From the NCBI GenBank assembly GCA_021834785.1, contig JAKBRJ010000005.1:1-43984 (forward strand): 43,984 nucleotides of DNA, in the 5' to 3' direction. Source of the stretch: Microcaldota archaeon. GTDB taxonomy: Archaea; Micrarchaeota; Micrarchaeia; Micrarchaeales; Micrarchaeaceae. A program made the translations under genes and the position numbers. Under the pieces are notes generated by a model. The model saw only the letters and a list, made by a program, of their open reading frames with translations, was not told where the DNA came from and ran no database searches. Below, in pieces: positions 16,687 through 25,994 of this stretch (positions are counted from its first letter, which is position 1; each line of letters opens with the position of its first letter).

Positions 16687-17856
16687 ATGCAGCTGGGAAA
16701 TTTCTATGAAAGCAAGCACTACAAGCTATTCGTACTGATACCTATCGCACTTCTTCTGATAAGCATATATTTTATACCTAAGATACAGTTGGACTCGTCT
16801 TTGACTGGAGGCACGCAGATACAGATGTCCGCGACATCAAATTTCAGCGTTGCAAATTTCACTTTAATGATCAACTCTAAATTTCCGCATGCGCAGATAC
16901 AGCGCTCAACCCTGAATGGCGTCACCAGCCTTTCAGTAACCATACCTTCCAATACAAGCATAACTTCTGGATACGGATATCTTTTACAGATATATGGCTG
17001 GGACAGCAATTATTCGATTGCGCAGAGCAATGCTGCGGTCTTCGGCACCGAGCTTGGAACAAATCCATCCAACGCGAGTGCAAAGGCAGGGCTGGCAGGG
17101 GCAAACAGGAACATGACCAAGGCCATGGGCGCCATGGATTCCTTGATATCGAGCGAACTGATTTCACTAAAACCACTTCTTGGCAGCACGCCATACCTGT
17201 ACAATTCTAGCAGCGCGGCTTCGATAGTGCGCACGGGCAGAAACGCATACGACAACGCCTCGTCAATTTACAAAAACAGTGTTGTATCATACATGCACAA
17301 ATACATAGATTTTGTCACATATTCGTACAACGACGTGACGCCAACGCTCGGGGCTTTCTTCCTTACAGAGGTGCGCAATATCATAATAATAGCATTCATA
17401 TTAGTGGCGATAGCCGTGTTCTTCGTATTCAGAACCCCGATTCCGTCATTGGCGCTCGTGTTCGGTGCGGCTAACGATATAATAGTAGCCCTGGGCGCCA
17501 TGGGTGCTTTCGGAATACCTCTTGGAGTCGCGTCTATAGGCGGGTTGCTGATGCTCATCGGATATTCTATAGATACCGAATTGCTATCGGCAATAAGGAT
17601 ATTGAAACGTTCTGAAGGCACGCCTTCGGAGCGCGCAATCGGCACCATGAAAACGGGCGTTACAATGACAAGCGCAGCAATAATATCTTTCACTACGCTT
17701 TTTATAATTGCATATATAGTATTCATACCTACCTACATCGAGATTGCAGGCGTGGTCATATTTGGATTGATAGCAGACGTATTCACCACATGGTTCGGCA
17801 ACTCTATAATGATATTGTGGTATAAGGAAAGGAGGGATAAGAAATGGCAAAGATAA
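16687..17856 (+). CDS. secF: Protein-export membrane protein SecF
   Basis: 389 residues from the ATG at 16687. Helix 1 is followed by the family motif LDSSLTGGTQIQM. A periplasmic-side domain of about 180 residues comes next, then five helices including GAFGIPLGVASIGGLLMLIGYSIDTELL, matching the conserved SecF region. SecDF helps late steps of translocation. The exterior insert is rich in Ser, Asn and Ala. SecD begins 13 bases before SecF ends. Confidence 0.93.
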   Translation: MQLGNFYESKHYKLFVLIPIALLLISIYFIPKIQLDSSLTGGTQIQMSATSNFSVANFTLMINSKFPHAQIQRSTLNGVTSLSVTIPSNTSITSGYGYLLQIYGWDSNYSIAQSNAAVFGTELGTNPSNASAKAGLAGANRNMTKAMGAMDSLISSELISLKPLLGSTPYLYNSSSAASIVRTGRNAYDNASSIYKNSVVSYMHKYIDFVTYSYNDVTPTLGAFFLTEVRNIIIIAFILVAIAVFFVFRTPIPSLALVFGAANDIIVALGAMGAFGIPLGVASIGGLLMLIGYSIDTELLSAIRILKRSEGTPSERAIGTMKTGVTMTSAAIISFTTLFIIAYIVFIPTYIEIAGVVIFGLIADVFTTWFGNSIMILWYKERRDKKWQR

Positions 17857-19433
17857 AGGATTACCTGCTTGACAGGCGCATACTTACGCTTATAGTAATA
17901 GCCGTAGCCCTCCTTGCGCTAGACCTGCATTACGGATTGCACTTGGGCATAGAGTTCATAGGAGGCACGCAGATACCTGTGACGCTGCAGCACGGCCTTA
18001 ACCAATCCGAATTCAGCGGGCTGCTTTCCACACTGGACCAAAGGGTTTCCACATTCGGGCTAAAGCAGGTCACCGTGGAGGGCATAGGCAACTCAGAGGT
18101 TTATGTTGTGGTGCCTACGGTCTCGTCGAGCGAGATAAATGATACCATATCCATAATAGAAAGCCAGGGCAGGTTTGACGGCATCGTGAATGGAAAGATT
18201 GCGGTAAACGGGAGTGACATACTGCACAGCAGCATAGGAGCATTACCCCCCACTTCGGTAAACGGGTCAGTTTCATGGGCCGTGTCTTTTTTTATCACCC
18301 AGAATGCAGCGGAAAACTTTGCAAAGGTGGTTTTAGGCCAGGCCAACATGCCGCTATATATGTTCTTGGACAGGCCGAGCAACACAACCATACTCATAAA
18401 TGCTTCTGAATTGGGAAACATAACCAGCGGGCTTACGGCTTCTGCTGCGCTTGCAGCGATGAAAAATGCGTTGGCCCTTGACAACAATTCAATACCGGTA
18501 ATAGCGGTTTACAACAACAATGCGAGCATACAGAACGCGGAGAACTTCCTTTCTTCGAAGAAAGGATATTATAAGACGATCTTGGCAAGTTCAAACATTA
18601 ATCCGGCACTGCTTGATTATATAAGATCAAACAATTATACATTGAAGCTTGAAAGCAAAGCGAATATGACGCCTACCTATTTCAACAACGGGCTAAACAA
18701 CACCACATTGGAGACATGGCCGCTCGTAGGGCTGCTTTCAAGCCCTCTCCTAAATCCTTCAATAACAAACGGCAGCATAGGCGACAGCTATGAGATATCA
18801 GGCATCGCCCCGCTCACGCTTCCACAACAGCAGAGGCTCGTATACGCCAACAACCAATCCAAGAACATTGCAAGCATATTGAGCGGCGGAGCACTGCCGG
18901 TCGGGGTTATAGTTGGCACACCAACACAGACGTCGCCAACTTTGGGTAAGGGAGCATTGGACGTAAGCGTGCTGGCACTCACAATGGCGTCCATATTCGT
19001 ATCCCTGTTCATAGTGCTAAGATATAGGAAGGCATTCCTCATAGCCCCCATAATAATGACCACGCTCATGGAGCTTTTCATAATAATCTCGATAATAGGC
19101 TTGATAGGCACGATAGACATAGCAGCGGTTGCTGGCATGATTGCAGTAGTAGGTACTGGCGTTGACGCACAGATAATAATAACGGACGAGGTACTGAACA
19201 AGGAGGGCACGAGCGGCGCAACGAAGGTGCTGCTTGGAAATGCATTTTATATAGTGTGGGCGGACGCATCGCTGCTTATAATAGCCATGATGCCGTTGCT
19301 TTTCTCAACTGCTTTGGTTGACATAATAGGCTTTTCAGAGTCTACAATAATAGGCGCCCTTATGGGCGTGCTGATAACAAGGCCGGCATATGGAGCGATA
19401 GTCGGAAAGCACTATGCAGAGGCAGGTAGTTGA
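17844..19433 (+). CDS. secD: Protein-export membrane protein SecD
   Basis: 529 residues. After helix 1 comes LHLGIEFIGGTQIPVTLQHG, the D1 motif region. A large outward domain (about 40-360) and five C-terminal helices follow, with AVVGTGVDAQIIITDEVLN matching the conserved D4-D6 part. GGAGGGAT lies 6 bases before the ATG, inside secF. Gene order F-D is the usual archaeal one. Confidence 0.93.
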   Translation: MAKIKDYLLDRRILTLIVIAVALLALDLHYGLHLGIEFIGGTQIPVTLQHGLNQSEFSGLLSTLDQRVSTFGLKQVTVEGIGNSEVYVVVPTVSSSEINDTISIIESQGRFDGIVNGKIAVNGSDILHSSIGALPPTSVNGSVSWAVSFFITQNAAENFAKVVLGQANMPLYMFLDRPSNTTILINASELGNITSGLTASAALAAMKNALALDNNSIPVIAVYNNNASIQNAENFLSSKKGYYKTILASSNINPALLDYIRSNNYTLKLESKANMTPTYFNNGLNNTTLETWPLVGLLSSPLLNPSITNGSIGDSYEISGIAPLTLPQQQRLVYANNQSKNIASILSGGALPVGVIVGTPTQTSPTLGKGALDVSVLALTMASIFVSLFIVLRYRKAFLIAPIIMTTLMELFIIISIIGLIGTIDIAAVAGMIAVVGTGVDAQIIITDEVLNKEGTSGATKVLLGNAFYIVWADASLLIIAMMPLLFSTALVDIIGFSESTIIGALMGVLITRPAYGAIVGKHYAEAGS

Positions 19434-19434
19434 C

Positions 19435-20121
19435 ATGGTAAGGTTCTGCCCGACTTGCAACAGGTCGAGCGATGAGGTCGGATTCATAGGCGAATTCTGC
19501 GAAGTATGCACAGCCGACAGGATAAGCAAGACCTTGCCAGATGTAGTATCAATAAAAAGATGCAAAAACTGCATGAATATAAAGGCCGATGTAGACTACG
19601 AACCGCTCAGCAAGGATTCCATAGAGCGCGCGATAAAGCATGAGATGCATGCGAAGGAGTTCAGGCTGAAGATGCTAGAGTATGATGAAGTAAAAGGCAC
19701 AGCAGACATGCTCTTTAAGACTGATATAGACGGCAATAAGCTGTCGTTCACTAAAAAACTGCACATAAAGATAGAAATGGGCTACTGCCCGAAATGCTAC
19801 AGGATGAAAGCAGGATATTATGAAGCAGTAGTGCAGCTGAGGGGCAGGAGCGCAGATGTGGAAAATTTCGTTACAAAGCTGCTAAAGTTCATCGAATCAA
19901 GAAACGGATTCGTATCGAAGATAGATGACATGCCAGACGGATGCGACATATACGCGAGCGACAAGGCAGCGGTATCGGCATTCTTCGACAGCAAGGATAA
20001 CCTTAAGCCTAAAAAATCATACGAGCTTTATGGGATGAGAAGAGGGAAGAAGCTTTACAGGCACAAGTTCTTCATAGACCTGCGGGACCCTAGAGGGCTC
20101 TGGAACAGGAAGAAGCACTGA
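19435..20121 (+). CDS. nmd3: Nmd3-family ribosome-associated protein
   Basis: About 228 residues from the ATG at 19435, which lies one base after the secD stop; an upstream ATG at 19414 overlaps secD. CPTC, CEVC, CKNC and CPKC form two treble-clef zinc sites, followed by the OB/eIF5A-like segments seen in Nmd3 and ending in a basic tail. In eukaryotes Nmd3 exports 60S subunits; in archaea it probably binds the joining face of 50S. The stop lies one base from the convergent thrS stop. Confidence 0.88.
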   Translation: MVRFCPTCNRSSDEVGFIGEFCEVCTADRISKTLPDVVSIKRCKNCMNIKADVDYEPLSKDSIERAIKHEMHAKEFRLKMLEYDEVKGTADMLFKTDIDGNKLSFTKKLHIKIEMGYCPKCYRMKAGYYEAVVQLRGRSADVENFVTKLLKFIESRNGFVSKIDDMPDGCDIYASDKAAVSAFFDSKDNLKPKKSYELYGMRRGKKLYRHKFFIDLRDPRGLWNRKKH

Positions 20122-20122
20122 G

Positions 20123-21820
20123 TCATTTCTTTAATTCCAACCCTGCAGTCCTATTGGCTATCTTCTCCTTGAGTGCAGATGCAAAATCTTCCACGCGTTC
20201 GCCCTGCATCTGGATGCCATCTCTGGTCCTTATGGATATGAGGCCCTTCTCTTTCTCCTTCTTACCAAGTATAACGATATACGGTATCTTTTGCATCTGT
20301 GCTTCGCGTATCTTGTAATCTAGAGTCTTGTCAGATATGTCCAATTCTGCCCTTATGTGCGCTGACTTAAGCTTGGAGTATACATTTGAGGCATAATCAT
20401 TGGATGCCTCCGATATGGATATAACACGTGCATGTATCGGTGAGAGCCATAGAGGGAATTTGCCGCCATAGTGCTCTACAAGCACGCCAGTGAATCTTTC
20501 AAGGGAACCGAGTATCGCCCTGTGTATTATCACAGGGGTATACTGCTTGCCGTCCTCTCCAGTATATTCGAGGCCAAAGTTCAATGGCAACTGGTAATCC
20601 AGCTGTATGGTAGCGCATTGCCATGGACGCCCTATCGAATCGTATACGTCAAAATCTATTTTTGGACCGTAGAACGCCCCCTCCTTCTCTTTTATCTCGT
20701 AATCTATGCTGTTTTCGGAGAGCGCAGATTTCAGCGTGGCTTCAGCGCGCGTCCATAATTCTTCGCTTCCCATATGATCATCGGGCATTGTGGAAAGCTT
20801 TGCTACGAACTTCATGCCAAATACAGCATATGTCTCCTTCACCATCTTCAATAGCGCTGCGATTTCGCCGCCTATCTGGTCCTCCCTTGCAAATATATGG
20901 CCATCATCCTGGGTCATTTGCTTTACCCTGAATAATCCGGTTACCACGCCGCTCAACTCGCTCCTGTGCAGTTTGTCGAATATTGCAGTCCTGAAAGGTA
21001 ACTCCCTGTAGCTCCATCGCTTGGACTTATATATGAGTATGGTTGATGGGCAGTTCATAGGCTTTAACCCTACCTCCCCAAAAGCCGAATCAAAGATGAA
21101 CATGTCAGCTTTATAATGGTCAAGATGTCCGCTTACCTGCCATAGAGCTATATTGGCTATCAACGGCGTGCTTATCTCTTTGTAATCGTATTCTTCTTCC
21201 TTCTCCCTCATTAATTTAACCAATTCATTATAGATGGTGAGGCCTTTGGGGTGCCAGTATACCATCGCTGGCGATACCTCCTGGAAGCTGTAAAGGTCCA
21301 ACTGCTCGCCTATGGTCCTGTGGTCCCTTTCATGGAGGCCAGACCAATCGCTCTTCTTGACTATCGATATGTCGAGCTTGCGCGCAGGCTTCTTTAACGC
21401 ATGCGTATCTGCACTACCATAATGGTGCGATTGCTCTGCAAGCGGATGCCCTTTTATTGCTATGCTGAGGCGCTTGTTCCAGCCGAATGGCGCGTCTACA
21501 ACGTTTATGCCGCTCTGCTTGGCAAGGCTGCGCATATGCTTCAATATATCTAGGGCTTTAGCTGGCTCTTCCAAATCGTCGCTCAGGTGCGCGAATGGGT
21601 ATATCACGATGTTTTCTGATTTCTGCTGCTTGGCGAACTTTACAGCATCGGTTATAGCTTTGGATGCAGATTCATTGGTATCCCCATTCTCTATCGTGAC
21701 CAGAAGGGCGATGGCATTCTTCACCGTTTCTATTTTCTTAGCGGAATCTTCATACACCTTCGACTCCGGCTTTATCAGTTCATATTCTATTGAGTTTACA
21801 TCAAGTTGAAGGATCCTCAT
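20123..21820 (-). CDS. thrS: Threonyl-tRNA synthetase, archaeal type
   Basis: 565 residues. The first 135 form the archaeal D-aminoacyl-tRNA-deacylase-like editing domain that clears Ser-tRNA-Thr (MRILQLDVNSIEYE start). The class II core has KPMNCPSTILIYKSKRW, FRTAIFDKLHRSELSG, TQDDGHIFAREDQIGGE and the motif 3 region HRAILGSLERFTG. The HGTP anticodon-binding domain ends the protein. Somewhat shorter than most archaeal ThrRS. A TATATA box lies just upstream, about 21832. Confidence 0.95.
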   Translation of the reverse strand: MRILQLDVNSIEYELIKPESKVYEDSAKKIETVKNAIALLVTIENGDTNESASKAITDAVKFAKQQKSENIVIYPFAHLSDDLEEPAKALDILKHMRSLAKQSGINVVDAPFGWNKRLSIAIKGHPLAEQSHHYGSADTHALKKPARKLDISIVKKSDWSGLHERDHRTIGEQLDLYSFQEVSPAMVYWHPKGLTIYNELVKLMREKEEEYDYKEISTPLIANIALWQVSGHLDHYKADMFIFDSAFGEVGLKPMNCPSTILIYKSKRWSYRELPFRTAIFDKLHRSELSGVVTGLFRVKQMTQDDGHIFAREDQIGGEIAALLKMVKETYAVFGMKFVAKLSTMPDDHMGSEELWTRAEATLKSALSENSIDYEIKEKEGAFYGPKIDFDVYDSIGRPWQCATIQLDYQLPLNFGLEYTGEDGKQYTPVIIHRAILGSLERFTGVLVEHYGGKFPLWLSPIHARVISISEASNDYASNVYSKLKSAHIRAELDISDKTLDYKIREAQMQKIPYIVILGKKEKEKGLISIRTRDGIQMQGERVEDFASALKEKIANRTAGLELKK

Positions 21821-22022
21821 TTTTACACCTAAGGGTTATATATGGCTCTTCCAGTTATATTAGAAATCAAAACGTTTAATAGCATATGCGGCGCAACGAA
21901 AAGCTTCCACGCTATTAGCACGCTCCATGCGATTATGCTGTTTGGAATAATCTACCGCACACCATTTACTCACAAGATTGAAACCGTATCAATGAATTTA
22001 AGCCTTTTGTGCAATGCGCAAT
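21821..22022. other. Intergenic gap without clear content
   Basis: Two hundred bases between thrS (leftward) and the end of the class III signal-peptide gene. Apart from the thrS promoter at its left edge I see nothing. A forward frame from 21842 exists, but its product has no recognisable features and it runs into the end of the next gene. Confidence 0.4.
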
Positions 22023-22514
22023 CTACTGCGAAGGTATCATGTACACGCATGAAACGCCTGCGTTTGTCGGGCATGATGACTGTGCGCTTACATTAACCAG
22101 GTACGTGCCGGTAGACGTTATGCTTGCAAGGTTTCCGCTTACATTCACGGGCGTGTATGCGGTAACATAATCTAGGCCAGCATTGGTTCTAACCTCGAAT
22201 ACTATCTCATGGCCTACAGTATTGTTAAGGCTGCCGACCAGTATATTCTCGACATCTGGCGGGACGTTCAACAATATCAGCTGCTTAGCAGGGAAGCCTT
22301 GGCTTCCGACGGATGTAGCTATGCCTGCCATCTTGCTTGCAGACTGCTGCGCTTCGGTAGTTGAAAGAGTAGAAGATGACGATGATATTTGTATGAATGC
22401 AAGTACGACTATGGGCAGTAGTATTATCAATCCAAAAGACAGCGTTATGAGCAATTCAAGGCTTGATTGCGCGGCCTTCCTTTTATGTAATTCATACCTT
22501 CCTATTATATCCAT
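22023..22514 (-). CDS. Pilin-like protein with class III signal peptide
   Basis: 163 residues. A short basic leader (HKRKAA) is followed by QSSLELLITLSFGLIILLPI. This is the class III (type IV pilin-like) signal, cut after the leader by an EppA/PibD-type peptidase, with Q+1 and a hydrophobic helix for assembly. The rest is a Ser/Thr/Val-rich exterior domain with two cysteines near the end (SSCPTNAGVSC). It may build a thin pilus or a surface fibre. Its ATG overlaps the CBS gene stop by one base. Confidence 0.75.
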   Translation of the reverse strand: MDIIGRYELHKRKAAQSSLELLITLSFGLIILLPIVVLAFIQISSSSSTLSTTEAQQSASKMAGIATSVGSQGFPAKQLILLNVPPDVENILVGSLNNTVGHEIVFEVRTNAGLDYVTAYTPVNVSGNLASITSTGTYLVNVSAQSSCPTNAGVSCVYMIPSQ

Positions 22515-23650
22515 TACAATACATCCTTGTAGTGTTCGTAAGCATTCCTTTTTTCCTTCAGCCTTATTATCTCTTTCTTTAGCTTCTCGAGTGCCTCTGC
22601 AAGAGTTCTGTCTAGCAGGAAATCGGTCTCGTGCACCTGCAGCGTGCCGAAAGACTTCAGCGATGCCCTTATCTTTATTTCATATTGGTCTGATTTTATA
22701 GGCCTTACTCTAATAGATATATAATTTATGTCTGCGCCCCTTATCTTTTCGGTCTTGCTTAGAAATTCCTTGACAGAGTCGCGCACTTCACCCATATACT
22801 GGTATGTCTTTTCATCAAATCCTGACAGCAGTATCCTGTTTTCTTCTATCCCTCTCTGCGATATTAGATATTCCAGAATGTCTGAAACGGTCAATATGCC
22901 GACCGGGGCATTATGCCTCATAATTATCAGGGAGGATATGCTCCGCTCTATCATACGCCTGATGGCGTCTTTGATGGATGCATCAGCATTAATCACTACC
23001 GGGTCCTTGTTGTATATGCCAGATATTGATATGTTTGATGGGTTGTATATATTTTTCCTTATCTCCGGAGCGCGTTCGTTTGTAGATGCATATTTCATCA
23101 CCATATCGGAATGCGTCAATAATCCGGAAAATTTGCCGTTATCCAGCACTACAAGGCGCTTCACCTTGTTCTTTTCCATTGCCGCTTTTGCCTGAGAGAG
23201 ATTGGCATCAGAGGCTATCGCCAATATCGGCGATGTCATTATGCTGCCGGCCTGGACATCATTCTCGACCAATGAAAGCGATAGCATCATCTTAAGCAGG
23301 GTTGAGCGCTTTATGACGCCCATTATCTTGCCATCAGATACAAATGGAAGAGCTTTGGCCTGAATCTTGTAGAAATAGGATATCAGGTCGTTTATGCTAG
23401 TGCTTTGGAAGACTTTAGGCACCCGCACTGCGAACCTTTCGGCAGACATGTCCTTTGAAATCTTCAAACGCATGCCTGATTTATATATTGCTCTCGTATC
23501 TATTACGCCGTAGAACGTCCCCTGCTTATTTATCAGTACAGCTTCGCTTTTTTGTATAGCCGGAATGACCTTAGTTATAGGCATCCTTGAATCGAAAACA
23601 GGAACTTTGGATACGAGCTCTTTTGGTATTGAATCGGATTTGTTTGCCAT
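22514..23650 (-). CDS. Four-CBS-domain protein with C-terminal HPF-like region
   Basis: 378 residues. Four CBS repeats start near residues 12, 78, 138 and 204, the last two with clear SDMV/SDIL ends (TGLL-type and GILTVSDILEYL). These pairs form adenosine-nucleotide sensors. The last 85 residues (RGADINYISIRVRPIKSDQY onward to LAEALEKLKKEIIRLKEKRN) resemble the fold of ribosome hibernation factors (HPF/RaiA), a combination known in archaeal CBS proteins. An energy-sensing ribosome factor is a reasonable inference. It is the first gene before the class III signal-peptide gene. Confidence 0.78.
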   Translation of the reverse strand: MANKSDSIPKELVSKVPVFDSRMPITKVIPAIQKSEAVLINKQGTFYGVIDTRAIYKSGMRLKISKDMSAERFAVRVPKVFQSTSINDLISYFYKIQAKALPFVSDGKIMGVIKRSTLLKMMLSLSLVENDVQAGSIMTSPILAIASDANLSQAKAAMEKNKVKRLVVLDNGKFSGLLTHSDMVMKYASTNERAPEIRKNIYNPSNISISGIYNKDPVVINADASIKDAIRRMIERSISSLIIMRHNAPVGILTVSDILEYLISQRGIEENRILLSGFDEKTYQYMGEVRDSVKEFLSKTEKIRGADINYISIRVRPIKSDQYEIKIRASLKSFGTLQVHETDFLLDRTLAEALEKLKKEIIRLKEKRNAYEHYKDVL

Positions 23651-23720
23651 GATTGCACCTTACATAGTTATTTTCCAAGAAATATATAAATAGTAAAGCA
23701 TGAGAAATATAAAAGCATAA

Positions 23721-23807
23721 GCCAGGATGGCAGATAGGCCATGCGGCCGCCTGCAGAGCGGCAAAGGCGGGTTCGATACTATTATTGCGAAAATCCCGCT
23801 CCTGGCT
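23721..23807 (+). tRNA. tRNA-Cys (anticodon GCA) with a 16-base intron in the T-loop
   Basis: Acceptor GCCAGGA pairs with TCCTGGC; discriminator T, as tRNA-Cys requires. D stem GCA/TGC. The anticodon stem GCCGC/GCGGC encloses CTGCAGA, so the anticodon is GCA. The T stem GCGGG/CCCGC encloses 23 bases instead of 7. Removing about 16 bases (23777-23792) leaves the perfect loop TTCGAAT. In the precursor TTCG pairs with CGAA, with a three-base AAT bulge on one side and a loop on the other, a relaxed bulge-helix motif for the splicing endonuclease. The intron edges may shift by a base. A TATA-like box lies upstream (about 23690). Confidence 0.93.
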
Positions 23808-23835
23808 TATGTTGCATTGAGTCATTATCGCGTTG

Positions 23836-24270
23836 TCATACATCTAGGACGACATTGGCTTTAAAGCCGTTTGAAGTCTTTGACACTGATAGCGCATACC
23901 TTGACACTCCCTTTATATCAAGCTTCGAAACTTCAGGGTATTTATGCCTGCTTATAAGGGATGCTTCGAATGAGAATCCAGATGTGCGCTTGCGCACATC
24001 CACCTCTTCAGCCATATATGTATATACCCCTTTTGCATCGCTCAAGGAAAGTATGTCCTGAAGGAAGTACCACAGCAACGTCTCTATCGAAGGCGCTTTG
24101 TCCTTCACCTTGAGCCGTATTTTTTTACCAGCAGTTTTGGAAAGTACATCAGTATCGGCATTGACTCCGGACATTGCAAGAAGCGCATTTGAAAAAAGTT
24201 CCGGCAAGGTGCGCCCATATGCTACGAATTCCACGTCAGCGGTATGATTCTTATATATGTATCTTCTCAT
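23836..24270 (-). CDS. Archease (RtcB tRNA ligase activator)
   Basis: 144 residues. Starts MRRYIYKNHTADVEFVAYGR, with the D of TADVEF as conserved metal ligand, then SIETLLWYFLQDILSL and the C-terminal D of VVLDV. Archease helps guanylate RtcB so that it can ligate tRNA halves after splicing. It lies 28 bases from the intron-containing tRNA-Cys, on the other strand. Length is normal. Confidence 0.93.
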   Translation of the reverse strand: MRRYIYKNHTADVEFVAYGRTLPELFSNALLAMSGVNADTDVLSKTAGKKIRLKVKDKAPSIETLLWYFLQDILSLSDAKGVYTYMAEEVDVRKRTSGFSFEASLISRHKYPEVSKLDIKGVSRYALSVSKTSNGFKANVVLDV

Positions 24271-24370
24271 ATGTTCGTCACATTGCTTAATTAATATAAA
24301 ACCAAAAATTATATAATTGAAATGATAATAAACTATGTCCTGTGAAGAGAAGAGTAACTACTGAATTGTG

Positions 24371-25972
24371 ATGATGCCCATTTCGGCTGAGGACATTGGT
24401 GTTTGTGTGGTCTTATTTGGTTCTTATAGGCTGAGGGTTGTCGGCATATCGGCACTACTGGCCGGGTTCATATTAGCTGCAATGAACTCGATACGCATAA
24501 CAGGGCTAAGCGTATCAGATTCAGATCCCTCTACATACATAATCGTAGTAATGCTAATGCTGCTTGTAGCAATAGTGCTATCGGTAAAATATGCCCCAGA
24601 TCCTGAGCTGAAGAAATCTAATGTGGCCATTGGGCTGTCGCTTCTGGCAATCTATGTGCTTGCCATCTCATATGCAAGAGGCGCGATGTCTTTCCTTTTT
24701 ATTTCTTACAGGATAGATGCATTGCTGTTTCCAATAATCCTAGCATCGCTCATAATACTTATATTTGGGATAAAAGGGCTTAAACGCATGAAGTTCCTTG
24801 TCATATACTCCATTTTTGCATCGCCTTTGCTTCTGCTCCCTACCTTCCAGATAAGCTCGCCATTTACGGCATTCAATGCCTATGTAGTTTTTGACACGCT
24901 TAAAGCGATAGGCATCCCGGTCCTGAAAAGCAATCTCACCATAATAGCACCATCTTCGGCGCAGATATCCATAGCGCAGACATGCGCAGACATAGGTGCA
25001 TTCATAGCGCTTATCATGTTCCTGCTGCCAATAGCATATTTTTATTCAGGAAAAATAACCAGCAAGATCAAATGGATAGTATCAGGGGTTGCACTTATGC
25101 TCCTGCTTAATGTGCTTAGGATGTTCAGCATAGCCATAGTATGGGCATATTATGGCATAGGAGCTGCAGTTGGCACCATACACGTGTTCATCGGAGAGGT
25201 GCTCTTTGACATAGCCATAGTGGTAATGATATTGATATCTGGCAGATATGGGCTTAGGATACGCGTTGGCACAGGAAAGCACAGCAAAAATACTGCAAGA
25301 GCCCATCGTGCATATAAGGAGAGGAATAATGCAAACCCTGGGCACATCGCGATGGCTGTATTCGTGCTTGCAGTAGCCTTTGGCTCCATAGCCTATTATG
25401 CAGCAAGCCCATATATCAGGCTTGCAGACGCACCTATATCTAACTTCACCCCCAGTGTGAATATTTCCAATTTCACCGCAAGCGTAAGCCTGATAAGACA
25501 ATTAGAGGCAGGCAGGGGCAACATAACGGTCGTTGGAAGCGGGAGGGATGCAGTAGTGGCGGCAGTGCATATGAATAGCAGCCTGAATGGAAGCACATAT
25601 GTAGTAATAGGAAAGGCTTATCCATATGCGAACAATAGCATCATACAGGAATTTACCGGCAATTCCACACGCTACTCCGGAATGCATGCGCTGATATTAA
25701 AAAATGGCGTGGTGGTACATGCGCTTGAAGGCATATCCAATGGCAGCCTATTCTATGTAAATTATTTTTCATTGCCATATTTCACTGGGGGCAGATACAT
25801 AACCCTGAGCTACGAAATCATATCAAATGATACGGCAGCGTATGGCAGATGCATGGGCAATGATGATGGAGCGGATTACCTTGAATCGGCATTGTATGAT
25901 TATGAGGCGGGTTATTTCGGAGACCCTTATAAATATGTTTTGTGCCCTTCATATCTCATAGCATCGGGATGA
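24371..25972 (+). CDS. Exosortase/archaeosortase-family transpeptidase
   Basis: 533 residues from the ATG at 24371 (a GTG at 24368 is also open). About eight to nine helices. Catalytic cysteine near 205 (AQTCADIGAFIAL), arginine near 250 (NVLRMFSI) and histidine near 271 (GTIHVFIGEVLF) match the exosortase/archaeosortase triad. These enzymes cut C-terminal sorting signals and attach proteins to lipid. After a final helix (about 327-347), 190 residues face outside and are rich in Asn, Ser, Tyr and Gly, an extension that most family members lack. No sorting-signal substrate is seen in this window. Confidence 0.85.
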   Translation: MMPISAEDIGVCVVLFGSYRLRVVGISALLAGFILAAMNSIRITGLSVSDSDPSTYIIVVMLMLLVAIVLSVKYAPDPELKKSNVAIGLSLLAIYVLAISYARGAMSFLFISYRIDALLFPIILASLIILIFGIKGLKRMKFLVIYSIFASPLLLLPTFQISSPFTAFNAYVVFDTLKAIGIPVLKSNLTIIAPSSAQISIAQTCADIGAFIALIMFLLPIAYFYSGKITSKIKWIVSGVALMLLLNVLRMFSIAIVWAYYGIGAAVGTIHVFIGEVLFDIAIVVMILISGRYGLRIRVGTGKHSKNTARAHRAYKERNNANPGHIAMAVFVLAVAFGSIAYYAASPYIRLADAPISNFTPSVNISNFTASVSLIRQLEAGRGNITVVGSGRDAVVAAVHMNSSLNGSTYVVIGKAYPYANNSIIQEFTGNSTRYSGMHALILKNGVVVHALEGISNGSLFYVNYFSLPYFTGGRYITLSYEIISNDTAAYGRCMGNDDGADYLESALYDYEAGYFGDPYKYVLCPSYLIASG

Positions 25973-25994
25973 TTATTTTTGTATCGGGGATGCG

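Noticed and set aside
21842..22096. 84-codon forward frame after thrS
   Set aside because: No recognisable motif, and its end lies opposite the class III signal-peptide gene; base use looks like an intergenic or shadow frame.
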